DNA of 64,000 bases from Halonotius pteroides. Lineage in GTDB: Archaea; Halobacteriota; Halobacteria; Halobacteriales; Haloferacaceae. The stretch spans positions 1-64,000 of the forward strand of contig NZ_QMDW01000005.1 of assembly GCF_003605635.1 (NCBI RefSeq), in the 5' to 3' direction. The translations under genes were made by a program, and so were the position numbers. The notes below the pieces were generated by a model, which was not told the origin of the DNA, searched no databases, and saw nothing but the letters and a program-made list of their open reading frames with translations. Shown piece after piece: positions 37,345 through 46,813 of this stretch. How positions within the stretch are numbered: position 1 is the first letter of the stretch; every line of letters begins with the position of its first letter.

Positions 37345-37716
37345 TCATATCTGCTCTATTTTCGCACCGTGTCTGTAATCTTCTATTTCATCTGCTATCG
37401 TTTCGGGTATGGAGATGTCCGCATTGGTTGGTCGGACAATATGCCCTTCAACGTGTAGCGCAGTAAGCTTGCAACCATCTTCGTTATCCACACACTGATA
37501 GAGGTAGTGCCGACATCGCTGGTCAATCGCCAATACAATCAGTTCCGTAATCGATCGTTCTGTAGCCGCATTAGAACCCACTATCGACAGCTCGCCCGCT
37601 GGACTAACACAGTATGAGTCACATTTCGGACAGCGGCCTAAATGTACCTTTTTCCCAATATACCAGTAACTGTGCCCGCAGGCATAGCACTGGATATCTC
37701 CAGAATCTTCACCCAT
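37345..37716 (-). CDS. Zinc-ribbon protein overlapping tfb
   Basis: 123 residues from ATG 37716, which lies inside the last codons of tfb (ATGGGTGA overlap, 37716-37709), so the two are translationally coupled. The N-terminus is a zinc ribbon: CYACGHSYWYIGKKVHLGRC, then PKCDSYCVSPAGELSIV. The remaining 75 residues are an unknown alpha/beta domain. It is a paralogue of the protein at 40632-41021, with the shared pattern CY-x-CG-x2-Y-x-Y-x-GK-x2-H-x-G-x-CP-x-C. The longer open frame (to 37893) is an overlap with tfb and not real. Function unknown; coupling to a TFB suggests a role in transcription. Confidence 0.8.
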   Translation of the reverse strand: MGEDSGDIQCYACGHSYWYIGKKVHLGRCPKCDSYCVSPAGELSIVGSNAATERSITELIVLAIDQRCRHYLYQCVDNEDGCKLTALHVEGHIVRPTNADISIPETIADEIEDYRHGAKIEQI

Positions 37717-38671
37717 TTTGACGCTCTTCGTAGGCGTTGAGGACCTCACGATACCGGTTCCGAATAGTGACCTTACTGACGTCAGCAACCTCGGACACAT
37801 CGTCTTGAGTGATATTTTCACCACAGAGCTTCCCCGCCGCATAGACGGCACTCGCAGCAATACCGACTGGGCTTTTGCCACTGTGGACACCATGAGCCGT
37901 GGCCGCTTCGATCAGTTGGCGGGCTTGTCGCGTCGTGTCATCGCTACAATCCAGTTCGGAGACGATACGACCAACGTATTCTATTGGATCCGTCGGCGGA
38001 ATCTGTACGTCGAGTTCCCGAACGACGTATTTGTAGGTGCGTTTGATCTCCAGCGAGTCGACACGGCTGACGACAGCGATTTCGTCAATCGTCCGCGCAA
38101 CTCCATCAAGCCGTGCCGCGGCATACAGAACCGCGGTTGCAACCCCCTCGATCGAACGCCCTGGGAGGAGACCTTCCTCTAACGCGCGTCGGTACATCAC
38201 GCTTGCACTCTCGCGTGTCGGCTTGTGTACCCCCAACGCAGAGGCCATCCGCTCAATCTCGCCGAGTGCATGCTTGAGGTTGCGCTCTTTCGAATCCCGT
38301 GTTCGGAAGCGTTCGTTCCACGTCCGTAGTCGCTGGAGTCGCTGGCGCTTTCGTGGCGACACTAGATTTCCGTATGTATCTTTATTCTGCCAGCCAATAT
38401 TGGTCGAAAGCCCTTTATTGTGCATCATTTGTGTCGTCGGCGCGCCAACGCGTGATTTCGCCGCCTTTTCAGCCGAATCGAAGGCCCGCCACTCCGGACC
38501 GCGGTCGATACGTTGCTCATCAAGGACCAATCCGCAGGCAGTACACGCCTTCTCACCCGTGTCACCCTCTGCAAGTACTTCTTCACCACACTCAGGGCAT
38601 CGCTGCTCCTGTGCTTGCTCTGTTTTTGACTCTGAGGGTGGGGCAGTCGTCTCGCGAGTCCGGTGGTTCAT
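37709..38671 (-). CDS. tfb: Transcription initiation factor TFB
   Basis: 320 residues, the full length for archaeal TFB. The N-terminal zinc ribbon has CPECGEEV and CTACGLVLDE (residues about 24-48). The B-finger/linker region is GPEWRAFDS, with MMHNKGLSTNIGW following. Two cyclin-fold repeats follow (about 120-210 and 220-310): SASVMYRRALEEGLLPGRSI and KSPVGIAASAVYAAGKLCGE. The C-terminal helix VSKVTIRNRYREVLN contacts the BRE in this family. It recruits RNA polymerase to TBP-bound promoters. Haloarchaea have many TFB paralogues with distinct regulons. Here it is divergent from sufB across 138 bp, so its product may drive that cassette. The shared region has repeated TTGTAGT motifs. Confidence 0.96.
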   Translation of the reverse strand: MNHRTRETTAPPSESKTEQAQEQRCPECGEEVLAEGDTGEKACTACGLVLDEQRIDRGPEWRAFDSAEKAAKSRVGAPTTQMMHNKGLSTNIGWQNKDTYGNLVSPRKRQRLQRLRTWNERFRTRDSKERNLKHALGEIERMASALGVHKPTRESASVMYRRALEEGLLPGRSIEGVATAVLYAAARLDGVARTIDEIAVVSRVDSLEIKRTYKYVVRELDVQIPPTDPIEYVGRIVSELDCSDDTTRQARQLIEAATAHGVHSGKSPVGIAASAVYAAGKLCGENITQDDVSEVADVSKVTIRNRYREVLNAYEERQNG

Positions 38672-38744
38672 ACCTCCCGTTTTATTTCACCAACAGTAAA
38701 CTTTTGTGACCACAAATAGTTCCTATAGACTATGTAAGAAACCT

Positions 38745-38799
38745 ATTGTAGTTACAAATTGTAGTTTAGGGACCCTAGCTTTATTCTCTCATACTACAA
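38745..38799. promoter_or_regulatory. Repeated TTGTAGT motifs between tfb and sufB
   Basis: ATTGTAGTT occurs at 38745-38753 and again at 38758-38766, and the inverse ACTACAA is at 38793-38799, just before the sufB start. The three copies lie in the divergent intergenic region and could be an operator controlling both directions. Confidence 0.45.
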
Positions 38800-38809
38800 A
38801 CCTCGATTG

Positions 38810-40610
<1,801 letters not shown>

Positions 40611-40631
40611 GGGGTGATTGAGGAACCGCTT

Positions 40632-41021
40632 ATGACCCTACAACTTCAGTGCTACCGGTGCGGGGCAGAGTATACCTATCTTGGTAAGAGTCCACATCCC
40701 GGTCAGTGCCCAGCATGTGGGTCGTCGTGCGTCCCGCCGGCTGGCTCTCTTACCGTCGTCAACAGCGTTCACTGGGAGAGTGCAAACGGGCTCGCGAAAG
40801 TCTGGGTCCACAGCGCCGATGAACGTGGCCGACCGTTCGAATTCGAAGTCGCTGCACACGGTCGCCGTGGGAAACTAGTTGCGATCAAAGTTGACGGTGT
40901 GTCGATTAACCCACAAGTTGACGAGACACTGGAAACGCTCCCACCAGCAGTGAGAGCCGAAATCGAAGCACAGGGAATAACAGACATCGAGATTGCGACA
41001 GTCACGAACTCGAAAGCATGA
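40632..41021 (+). CDS. Zinc-ribbon protein, paralogue of the tfb-coupled one
   Basis: 129 residues from ATG 40632; GAGG about 9 nt upstream serves as ribosome binding site. A zinc ribbon covers residues about 7-32 (CYRCGAEYTYLGKSPHPGQC, then PACGSSCVPPAGSLTVV). The C-terminal part, about 90 residues, is a predicted alpha/beta domain without a known motif. The ribbon and the following PAG-x-L segment align closely with the 37345-37716 protein, so the two genes come from a duplication and now sit on either side of sufB on opposite strands. It lies 21 bp after the ferredoxin. Function is unknown; metal or cluster handling or a transcription role are both possible. Confidence 0.85.
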   Translation: MTLQLQCYRCGAEYTYLGKSPHPGQCPACGSSCVPPAGSLTVVNSVHWESANGLAKVWVHSADERGRPFEFEVAAHGRRGKLVAIKVDGVSINPQVDETLETLPPAVRAEIEAQGITDIEIATVTNSKA

Positions 41022-41111
41022 TACCAAACCAGATTACCCAACGACCGACACCAGCGAGCATCGGCTCGAAGCATGAACGCTGGCGTACGGTCGGAAGCGG
41101 CCAGTAAGAAG

Positions 41112-41975
41112 ATGAGCACTGACATCAGATTCACCGACTTCAAATCCGATAAGCAGCCAACGTGGTGTCCCGGTTGCGGTGACTTCGGCACAATGAACGG
41201 GATGATGAAAGCGCTCGCGAACACCGGGAACGACCCGGACAACACGTTCGTCGTCGCGGGTATTGGCTGTTCCGGGAAGATCGGGACCTACATGCACAGC
41301 TACGCGCTCCACGGCATCCACGGTCGCGCCCTTCCCGTGGGAATCGGGGCGAAGCTGGCGAATCCGAACCTCGAAGTGATGGTCGCCGGCGGCGACGGAG
41401 ATGGCTACTCGATTGGCGCTGGCCATTTCATCCACGCCGTCCGCCGCAACGTCGATATGACATATATCGTGATGGACAACCGCATCTACGGCCTCACGAA
41501 GGGACAAGCCTCGCCGACATCGCGTGAGGACTTCGAAACCTCGACGACGCCCGAGGGGCCGAAACAGCCGCCGGTCAACCCACTCGCGCTCGCGCTGGCT
41601 GCTGGCGGGACGTTCATTGCCCAGTCGTTCAGTTCAGACAGCCAGCGCCACACCGAGATCGTTCAGAAAGCCGTCGAACACGACGGGTTCGGCTTCGTCA
41701 ACGTCTACAGCCCCTGTGTGACGTTCAACGACGTCGATACCTACGACTACTTCCGAGACACGATTGTCGATCTCGCCGAGGCAGATCACGATCCGACGGC
41801 TTACGATGACGCTGCGGACGCCATTATGGATGGAGATAAAGAGTACCAGGGTGTACTCTATCAGGACGAACACTCGGTTGCCTACGAAGAGCGTGAAGGG
41901 CTCTCAGAGAATATGGCTGTCATACCCGACAGAGCGCCGGACAATGCAACGGATCTCGTTCGGGAGTTCTACTGA
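41112..41975 (+). CDS. korB: 2-oxoacid:ferredoxin oxidoreductase, beta subunit, without alpha
   Basis: 287 residues from ATG 41112 (frame open to 41073). It has the TPP-binding beta-subunit core: GGDGDGYSIG ... MDNRIYGLTKGQ (GDG-x-N pattern), with cluster-binding cysteines in WCPGCGDFG, GIGCSGKIG and YSPCVTFND. It matches the haloarchaeal KorB type, which oxidatively decarboxylates 2-oxoglutarate or a related 2-oxoacid to the acyl-CoA and reduces ferredoxin. The enzyme needs an alpha subunit (korA), and none is in the window. It must either pair with the housekeeping KorA or be part of something new. A ferredoxin and a SufB copy upstream form a matching redox set. The substrate cannot be read from the sequence. 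Confidence 0.92.
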   Translation: MSTDIRFTDFKSDKQPTWCPGCGDFGTMNGMMKALANTGNDPDNTFVVAGIGCSGKIGTYMHSYALHGIHGRALPVGIGAKLANPNLEVMVAGGDGDGYSIGAGHFIHAVRRNVDMTYIVMDNRIYGLTKGQASPTSREDFETSTTPEGPKQPPVNPLALALAAGGTFIAQSFSSDSQRHTEIVQKAVEHDGFGFVNVYSPCVTFNDVDTYDYFRDTIVDLAEADHDPTAYDDAADAIMDGDKEYQGVLYQDEHSVAYEEREGLSENMAVIPDRAPDNATDLVREFY

Positions 41976-41980
41976 TACCT

Positions 41981-42130
41981 ATGCCTGATTGTGCTACTTG
42001 TGGCGGGCATATTTCTGCTCAGTTCGCACGAGTGTTCGGCGACAAGGACGGCGTCGTTCTTGCGTGCCCGTCCTGCTCGCCCAATGCTGGTATTGGAAAA
42101 GAAATACAACAGCGAACGGACTATATATAG
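41981..42130 (+). CDS. 49-residue zinc-finger protein
   Basis: ATG 41981 lies 5 bp after korB and the frame ends at TAG 42130. The peptide has two CxxC pairs, CATCGGHISAQFARVF and then ACPSCSPNAG, with a linker that resembles the very small haloarchaeal zinc fingers grouped as DUF7563 (CxxCG ... VRVF ... CPxC). Four cysteines could bind one zinc. These proteins are usually about 50 residues and of unknown role. Tight spacing suggests co-transcription with the redox cassette. A TATA-like string overlaps its end. Confidence 0.75.
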   Translation: MPDCATCGGHISAQFARVFGDKDGVVLACPSCSPNAGIGKEIQQRTDYI

Positions 42131-42263
42131 GGCTTCTCTCTATCAGGCCCTAACTCAATTGTATTGTCATGCCCGAGAGCGTGATGAGCCGTACAAATTA
42201 TTAGAATGTACCTTCGTTTATTGAGTATACCACGGCTACAATTACCACTCATCAAGATCGTAT

Positions 42264-43718
42264 ATGAGCAGTAATGACAAACCCAACCAATCGAGGTATC
42301 GTGCTCTGTTTGAGAACAGTCGTGATGCGCTGTTGTTGTTCGACCGTGACGGGTATTTTGACTGCAATACACGCGCAGTCGAACTCTTCGGCCTCAATTC
42401 AAAAAAAGAGGCACTCACGTATGCACCGTGGGACCTTGCACCGCCAACCCAACCTGATGGCGCCAACTCGAAAGAGATCGCACAGGCACACATCGAAACG
42501 GCATTTCAGCAGAGCGGTGCGTTCTTCGAATACACCCATCAGACCGTAGGCGGGACGACATTTCCAGCCGAGGTGAAGTTGACCCGGTTTGAAGACAACG
42601 GCCGGCCAGTCCTGCACTCCCTCGTCAGAGACATCACCGAGCGGAAAGAACGAGAACGCGAACTCACAGAAAGCGAGGCCAAATACCGGAACCTCTTCGA
42701 GAGCACTCAGGACGCTCTCATGTTACTGGACAGGCAGGGATTTTTTGATTGCAACGAACACACCTTGGACCTATTCCACATCGAGTCTTTAGATACGTTT
42801 GCTGAGTATACTCCGTGGGATCTTGCACCGCCAACGCAACCGGACGGGAGAGACTCGGAGGAAGCAGCCCAAGAGCACATCGAGACCGCTTTCGAGACAG
42901 GGACCGCCTTGTTCGAGTGGGTACATCGACGCCCCGACGGGACTGAGTTCCCCGCAGAGGTCAAGCTTAGCCGATTCGATCATCGTGGAGAACCACGTTT
43001 GCACGCATTAGTCCGGAACATCTCTGACCGGAAAGCGTACGAACGGCAGATACGGGAACAACGGGATAATCTCGAAATCCTTAATCAGGTGCTTCGCCAC
43101 GACATCCGCAACGACATCCAATTGATAATGGCATATGCAGAGTTAGCTGCCGACCAATCGGAGTCCGACTCTATTCAAGAACACCTAGATATTGTCTTAG
43201 AAAACGCAGAACACGCTGTCGAAATTACGACGACTGCTCGGCAAATGGCAAAAGTGATGCTCTCAGATACTGAAAATATCGCTCCGACTCCTCTTGGCCC
43301 GTCGCTTTCCAGCGCAGTCGAAGAAGTACAGAATACCTACCCGGCCGCCGTGGTCACGCCTACTGCGGCCGTGCCGGAGACACCGGTTCAGGCAAACGAT
43401 ATGCTCGAGGCGGTCTTTCGCAATCTTCTGAAGAACGCGATCCAGCACAATGACAAGGAGGTCCCGGAGGTGGATATCTCGGCACGTGAACGGACAGACT
43501 CTGTTCTGGTCCAGATTGCGGATAACGGACCCGGAATCCCGGATACAGAGAAGGAGACCATATTTGGGAAGGGTGAAACGGGCCTCGACAGCTCCGGCAC
43601 CGGGCTCGGCTTGTATCTGGTCAAGACGCTCGTAGAATCTTACGGCGGGGTAATCGAGATATATGACAACGAGCCTGTCGGGACGATTTTCAGTGTCACA
43701 GTTCCGAAAGCGGGCTAA
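42264..43718 (+). CDS. PAS-PAS histidine kinase
   Basis: 484 residues, soluble. Two tandem PAS domains (about 10-125 and 135-250) are clear internal duplicates: both contain DCN and then YAPWDLAPPTQPDG or YTPWDLAPPTQPDG, followed by FPAEVKL. That shared sequence suggests a recent duplication. The kinase core has the H-box VLRHDIRNDI (His near 278), N-box RNLLKNAIQHND, DNGPGIPD and SGTGLGLYLV. No transmembrane segment is present. It is divergent in role but not in strand from the HalOD1 and Bat genes that converge on it. Its cognate regulator is not adjacent. Confidence 0.93.
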   Translation: MSSNDKPNQSRYRALFENSRDALLLFDRDGYFDCNTRAVELFGLNSKKEALTYAPWDLAPPTQPDGANSKEIAQAHIETAFQQSGAFFEYTHQTVGGTTFPAEVKLTRFEDNGRPVLHSLVRDITERKERERELTESEAKYRNLFESTQDALMLLDRQGFFDCNEHTLDLFHIESLDTFAEYTPWDLAPPTQPDGRDSEEAAQEHIETAFETGTALFEWVHRRPDGTEFPAEVKLSRFDHRGEPRLHALVRNISDRKAYERQIREQRDNLEILNQVLRHDIRNDIQLIMAYAELAADQSESDSIQEHLDIVLENAEHAVEITTTARQMAKVMLSDTENIAPTPLGPSLSSAVEEVQNTYPAAVVTPTAAVPETPVQANDMLEAVFRNLLKNAIQHNDKEVPEVDISARERTDSVLVQIADNGPGIPDTEKETIFGKGETGLDSSGTGLGLYLVKTLVESYGGVIEIYDNEPVGTIFSVTVPKAG

Positions 43719-43805
43719 CGGCTATAGCCGCATTGCACGTGGCTTCAGTTAGAGTACAGAATAAAACAAGTTTGTGTGTCGATATGGCTGGGAATGTCAC
43801 AGCAG

Positions 43806-44282
43806 TTAGTCACTGCGTTGCTCAACTAGCGCCGGATCAAAATTCTCTCCCTTCCTCACAACGTTCTCATTTCTGTCCAAGACAGCCAGCCCTTCCTTTT
43901 CTAACTCAGACAGGGAAAGATGGCTTAACCGGAGACGGAGTTTCGCCACTTCCTCGTTTGCAGATGGAGGATCGGTATGGAGCATATCCGCTCCAGAGAT
44001 GACGATCTCACCAGAACCCGCAACCTCTACATCGTACTCCTCGAAAACGAACGAGATCGTCACAGTATCGTCACCGCCAAGCAATCGGTCCATCGCATCT
44101 GGGTCAATTACGTCTGCTACTGGGTCACTGTCAAGCGGGTCTTGATTCGTCACGAACGCAATCGCTTCAATCATAGCGACGGATGGGGGGCGCTCACCAA
44201 TCTGGAAATGCCACTCGTTGGGTGCCGAGTTGTCTTGATTCGCTCTCACAATGTTTTGTGCCACCTCATACCATATGAACAC
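43806..44282 (-). CDS. HalOD1-domain protein with C-terminal extension
   Basis: 158 residues from GTG 44282. Residues about 30-100 are a HalOD1 output domain (SVAMIEAIAFVTNQDPLDSDP ... DPDAMDRLLGG ... ISFVFEEYDVEV). The last 45 residues (HLSLSELEKEGLAVLDRNENVVR) resemble the wing end of the DUF7344 HTH often seen with HalOD1, but the rest of that domain is absent. It follows the Bat-type regulator by 9 bp on the same strand and is likely co-transcribed. It differs from the compact paralogue at 16565-16888. Function unknown. Confidence 0.8.
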   Translation of the reverse strand: MFIWYEVAQNIVRANQDNSAPNEWHFQIGERPPSVAMIEAIAFVTNQDPLDSDPVADVIDPDAMDRLLGGDDTVTISFVFEEYDVEVAGSGEIVISGADMLHTDPPSANEEVAKLRLRLSHLSLSELEKEGLAVLDRNENVVRKGENFDPALVEQRSD

Positions 44283-44291
44283 AGACTCTGA

Positions 44292-46175
44292 CTAGTCTGA
44301 CGGTGGGGCGGCTGCCTGTTCGAACAAATGACAGAATACTGTAAACTCCGCTCGTCGCAAGTGATAGTGGAACGTCTGTCGCGAAATGCCGAGTTCCGCC
44401 GCTAGTTCCTCACCCGTTTTGAGCCGTGGCCGCTCATAGTATCCCCCCGAATACGCTAACTGCAGCGCCGCTTGTTGTCGATCAGTCAGCTTCTCGTCGA
44501 CAAACTGTCGGAGATACGTCGGAGTCAACAGTCGTCGTTGAGCGACGAGTTCGATATCCGAATACTGTTCTCGAATCGCCTGTACGACAGTCGTTGAATC
44601 GACCGTTTCTGGGAATCTCCCAATCACTCTCGCCGTGTCGTCTTTGATCGTCACCGTTTGGAGTTCGCCGTCGAAGGTATCGAAGATAGCGGCAATTGAC
44701 TGGTCAGTGGCAGTTATGTGGAAACGAGCACTCTCCTCCACGTCTTTCAGGAGTCTGAAATCGGAGGCGGATGGAAAACCGCTCTCAACGAGACTCCGAA
44801 CAATCTGGGGTGACAGCCCGTTTACTGTCCAGAAATGGCGCTCTCTTCCGTCAGAGAACGAAACAGTCGAATCAAGAGCCAGCTCGAAGTCTGCGTCTGT
44901 CTCTGTACGGCAGAGTCGAGCAATCTCCGCGGACCTGAACTCCAGTTCTGCGGTGGGATCAAGCACGTCCCTGCGTTCAAGAGCGTACAATGCGTACCCG
45001 ATGATCTCGCCAAGTTCTGTGAGGATGCGCCGTTTCTCTTGATCGAATGCTTCGGTGCGATCAGCGTACACTCCAAGCACACCGTATACCGTTCCTTGGT
45101 GCCTCAAAGGAACAGAAGCGTACGATTGAATCCCGTGGGTATCGGCAAGGTGTCGCCAATAGTCGTAGGGAAGATCAGCGAGATCATTTTGAACGTGCAA
45201 TTCACCGGTTCGTACGGCGTGGGCAGCAGGACCCTCGCTGAGCGGAGGTGACTGTTGATCCAAGATTCCATCAAGATAGGTTTCCATATCTCCAGCCATC
45301 GTCCAAGGTTCGAAATCAACGAACGGTGGCGATAGCTCACCCATCACTGTCGATTGGTACGCATCGAACTCCAAGAGCGTGTCACAGACAGCCTGTGCAA
45401 TCTCCTCGCGCGTCTCGGCCCGCGCGACGGTCTGGACGATTGCCCGAATTACGGTATTGAGTCGATTGACGCGTTGGAGGTGTTGCTTGCGCTCTTTGAG
45501 TTCGGTGATATCCTGCCCCTCCGGCACAAGCAATAGTATTTCGCCGTATTCGTTCGACACAGGGCGGAGTGAAAAGTCGATGACTGCGGTGCGGTCGGCA
45601 CCCTGAACTTCAACCTCGAACCGAACGAATTCACCGTCGGCTGCCCGGTCGATAGCGTCTCTCAGCTGGGCTTGCGTCCCATCGGAGAGCTGCCACCAGT
45701 AGGTCTCCCAGAACGGCTCCCCAACGACGTCCTCTCGGGTCAGGCCTCCGAAAGAGAGTGCAGCCTCGTTTGCATCGATAAGCGTGCCGTCGGGCTCCAG
45801 AACACCGATAAAATGGAACGTCTGGTTGAATATTAGCTCATAGAGGGTCTCTCGGTCGATATTTTCCATCGATAGCTGGAATGAATCCTCCCGCTCTCGG
45901 AGTCGACTATGCGCCGACGGTGACCGAGAGTGAGCAGCACTGGATAGCTCATCGAATGACTGTTCCGCGGGTCGCCACCACACTCGACCTCTAGCCCCGA
46001 CTTTCTTTGTCTCAAGAGCTCCTCGATTGACCAAGATGTCTAACTTGTTGTAAATCGTGCGCGCTGTACAGTCAAACTCGGTTGCGACCTCCGTCGTTGT
46101 CACCGGCGTGCCAGCAGGTGCGAGCGCGTCGACAGCATTCAACACGGTGGATGGCGAGGGCGTCGCAGAACTCAT
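44292..46175 (-). CDS. HTH-PAS-GAF-Bat transcriptional regulator
   Basis: 627 residues with an HTH at both ends. Residues 1-72 are a winged helix (VTTTEVATEFDCTARTIYNKLDIL). A PAS domain follows (about 108-225), with sequence close to the last PAS of the nine-PAS kinase (QTFHFIGVLEPDG, FEVEVQGADR). A GAF domain spans about 235-385, then the bacterioopsin-activator region, then HTH_10 (LTDRQQAALQLAYSGGYY, then RQTFHYHLRRAE). There is no REC, so the signal enters through PAS/GAF. The paired HTHs suggest it bridges two sites or binds a long operator. It is the fourth Bat-type protein here. Confidence 0.92.
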   Translation of the reverse strand: MSSATPSPSTVLNAVDALAPAGTPVTTTEVATEFDCTARTIYNKLDILVNRGALETKKVGARGRVWWRPAEQSFDELSSAAHSRSPSAHSRLREREDSFQLSMENIDRETLYELIFNQTFHFIGVLEPDGTLIDANEAALSFGGLTREDVVGEPFWETYWWQLSDGTQAQLRDAIDRAADGEFVRFEVEVQGADRTAVIDFSLRPVSNEYGEILLLVPEGQDITELKERKQHLQRVNRLNTVIRAIVQTVARAETREEIAQAVCDTLLEFDAYQSTVMGELSPPFVDFEPWTMAGDMETYLDGILDQQSPPLSEGPAAHAVRTGELHVQNDLADLPYDYWRHLADTHGIQSYASVPLRHQGTVYGVLGVYADRTEAFDQEKRRILTELGEIIGYALYALERRDVLDPTAELEFRSAEIARLCRTETDADFELALDSTVSFSDGRERHFWTVNGLSPQIVRSLVESGFPSASDFRLLKDVEESARFHITATDQSIAAIFDTFDGELQTVTIKDDTARVIGRFPETVDSTTVVQAIREQYSDIELVAQRRLLTPTYLRQFVDEKLTDRQQAALQLAYSGGYYERPRLKTGEELAAELGISRQTFHYHLRRAEFTVFCHLFEQAAAPPSD

Positions 46176-46205
46176 ACATTTTAACTAAACGCGAATGTCA
46201 AAATG

Positions 46206-46648
46206 GTTCCGTCAAAAGAAATGTGCTCATCGAGAATGAGCACGGATTCGATCCACGTGAAATCCTGTTGCCGACTGCTGGTGGTTACTCTTCAGACCTG
46301 TCCGCGGAGGTTGCAAAGGCGATCCAAGCGACAGTTAGCGCGAACGTCTGGGTGCTGCACGTGGCCGATAATCTGACCTCGGGTCGAGAGTTTCTTGAGA
46401 ACTAGGTTGCCGATCACGATTTGGAAGAGGCCGAATTGTTGGTTGATCCAGGTGATGTCGGAACTGCAACCGAGAACGCATCAGCCGGTCGGACACAGGT
46501 CATCATGGGAGCAACAGAGCGTGGTTTGCTCTCTCGAGTTGTGGGCGGATCACTAGATATATCCGCTCTTGATGATCTCGATACGACGGTTTTACTCGCC
46601 GAACGGCCACACACTCGCTCGTTCCGACAGCGTCTGTTAGGTCGATAG
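46206..46648 (+). pseudogene. UspA-domain pseudogene (transporter C-terminus)
   Basis: One frame reads FDPREILLPTAGGYSSDLSA ... VWVLHVADN, then hits TAG at 46403-46405. It resumes in the same frame as VADHDLEEAELLVDPGDVGTA ... VIMGATERGLLSRVVGGS and ends RSFRQRLLGR. This is the C-terminal universal-stress-protein domain that haloarchaeal cation/amino-acid transporters carry. The transporter part is missing and the domain has an internal stop, so this is a decayed remnant. It sits between the sensory block and the defence island and may mark an integration or deletion junction. Confidence 0.85.
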
Positions 46649-46695
46649 GGTCCCATAATTCTCTTTCTGGAGCTGCAAAGAATACGTTCCATATC

Positions 46696-46722
46696 CATTG
46701 AGATGATCAGTCTCAACTACTG
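46696..46722. repeat. Palindromic element shared with 12062-12088
   Basis: TTGAGA (46698-46703), a 7-bp spacer and TCTCAA (46711-46716), then CTACTG, match the 12062-12088 element at 23 of 27 bases. Here it lies between the UspA pseudogene and mcrB, about 65 bp before the mcrB TATA box. Confidence 0.5.
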
Positions 46723-46782
46723 GCGGCGCGGATGTTGCGAGTGCTGGGTCTTCATACCTACCGGCGTGTTTCTGAACGGGAA

Positions 46783-46790
46783 TTTAAATA
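46783..46790 (+). promoter_or_regulatory. TATA box of the mcrBC operon
   Basis: TTTAAATA lies about 27-30 nt before ATG 46814, which fits a nearly leaderless transcript and supports that start over the upstream codons of the frame. Confidence 0.6.
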
Positions 46791-46813
46791 CCCGCCATCA
46801 CTTCCATTGCATA

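Noticed and set aside
37717-37893. N-terminal extension of the zinc-ribbon gene overlapping tfb
   Set aside because: It reads tfb in another frame; ATG 37716 immediately precedes the conserved ribbon.
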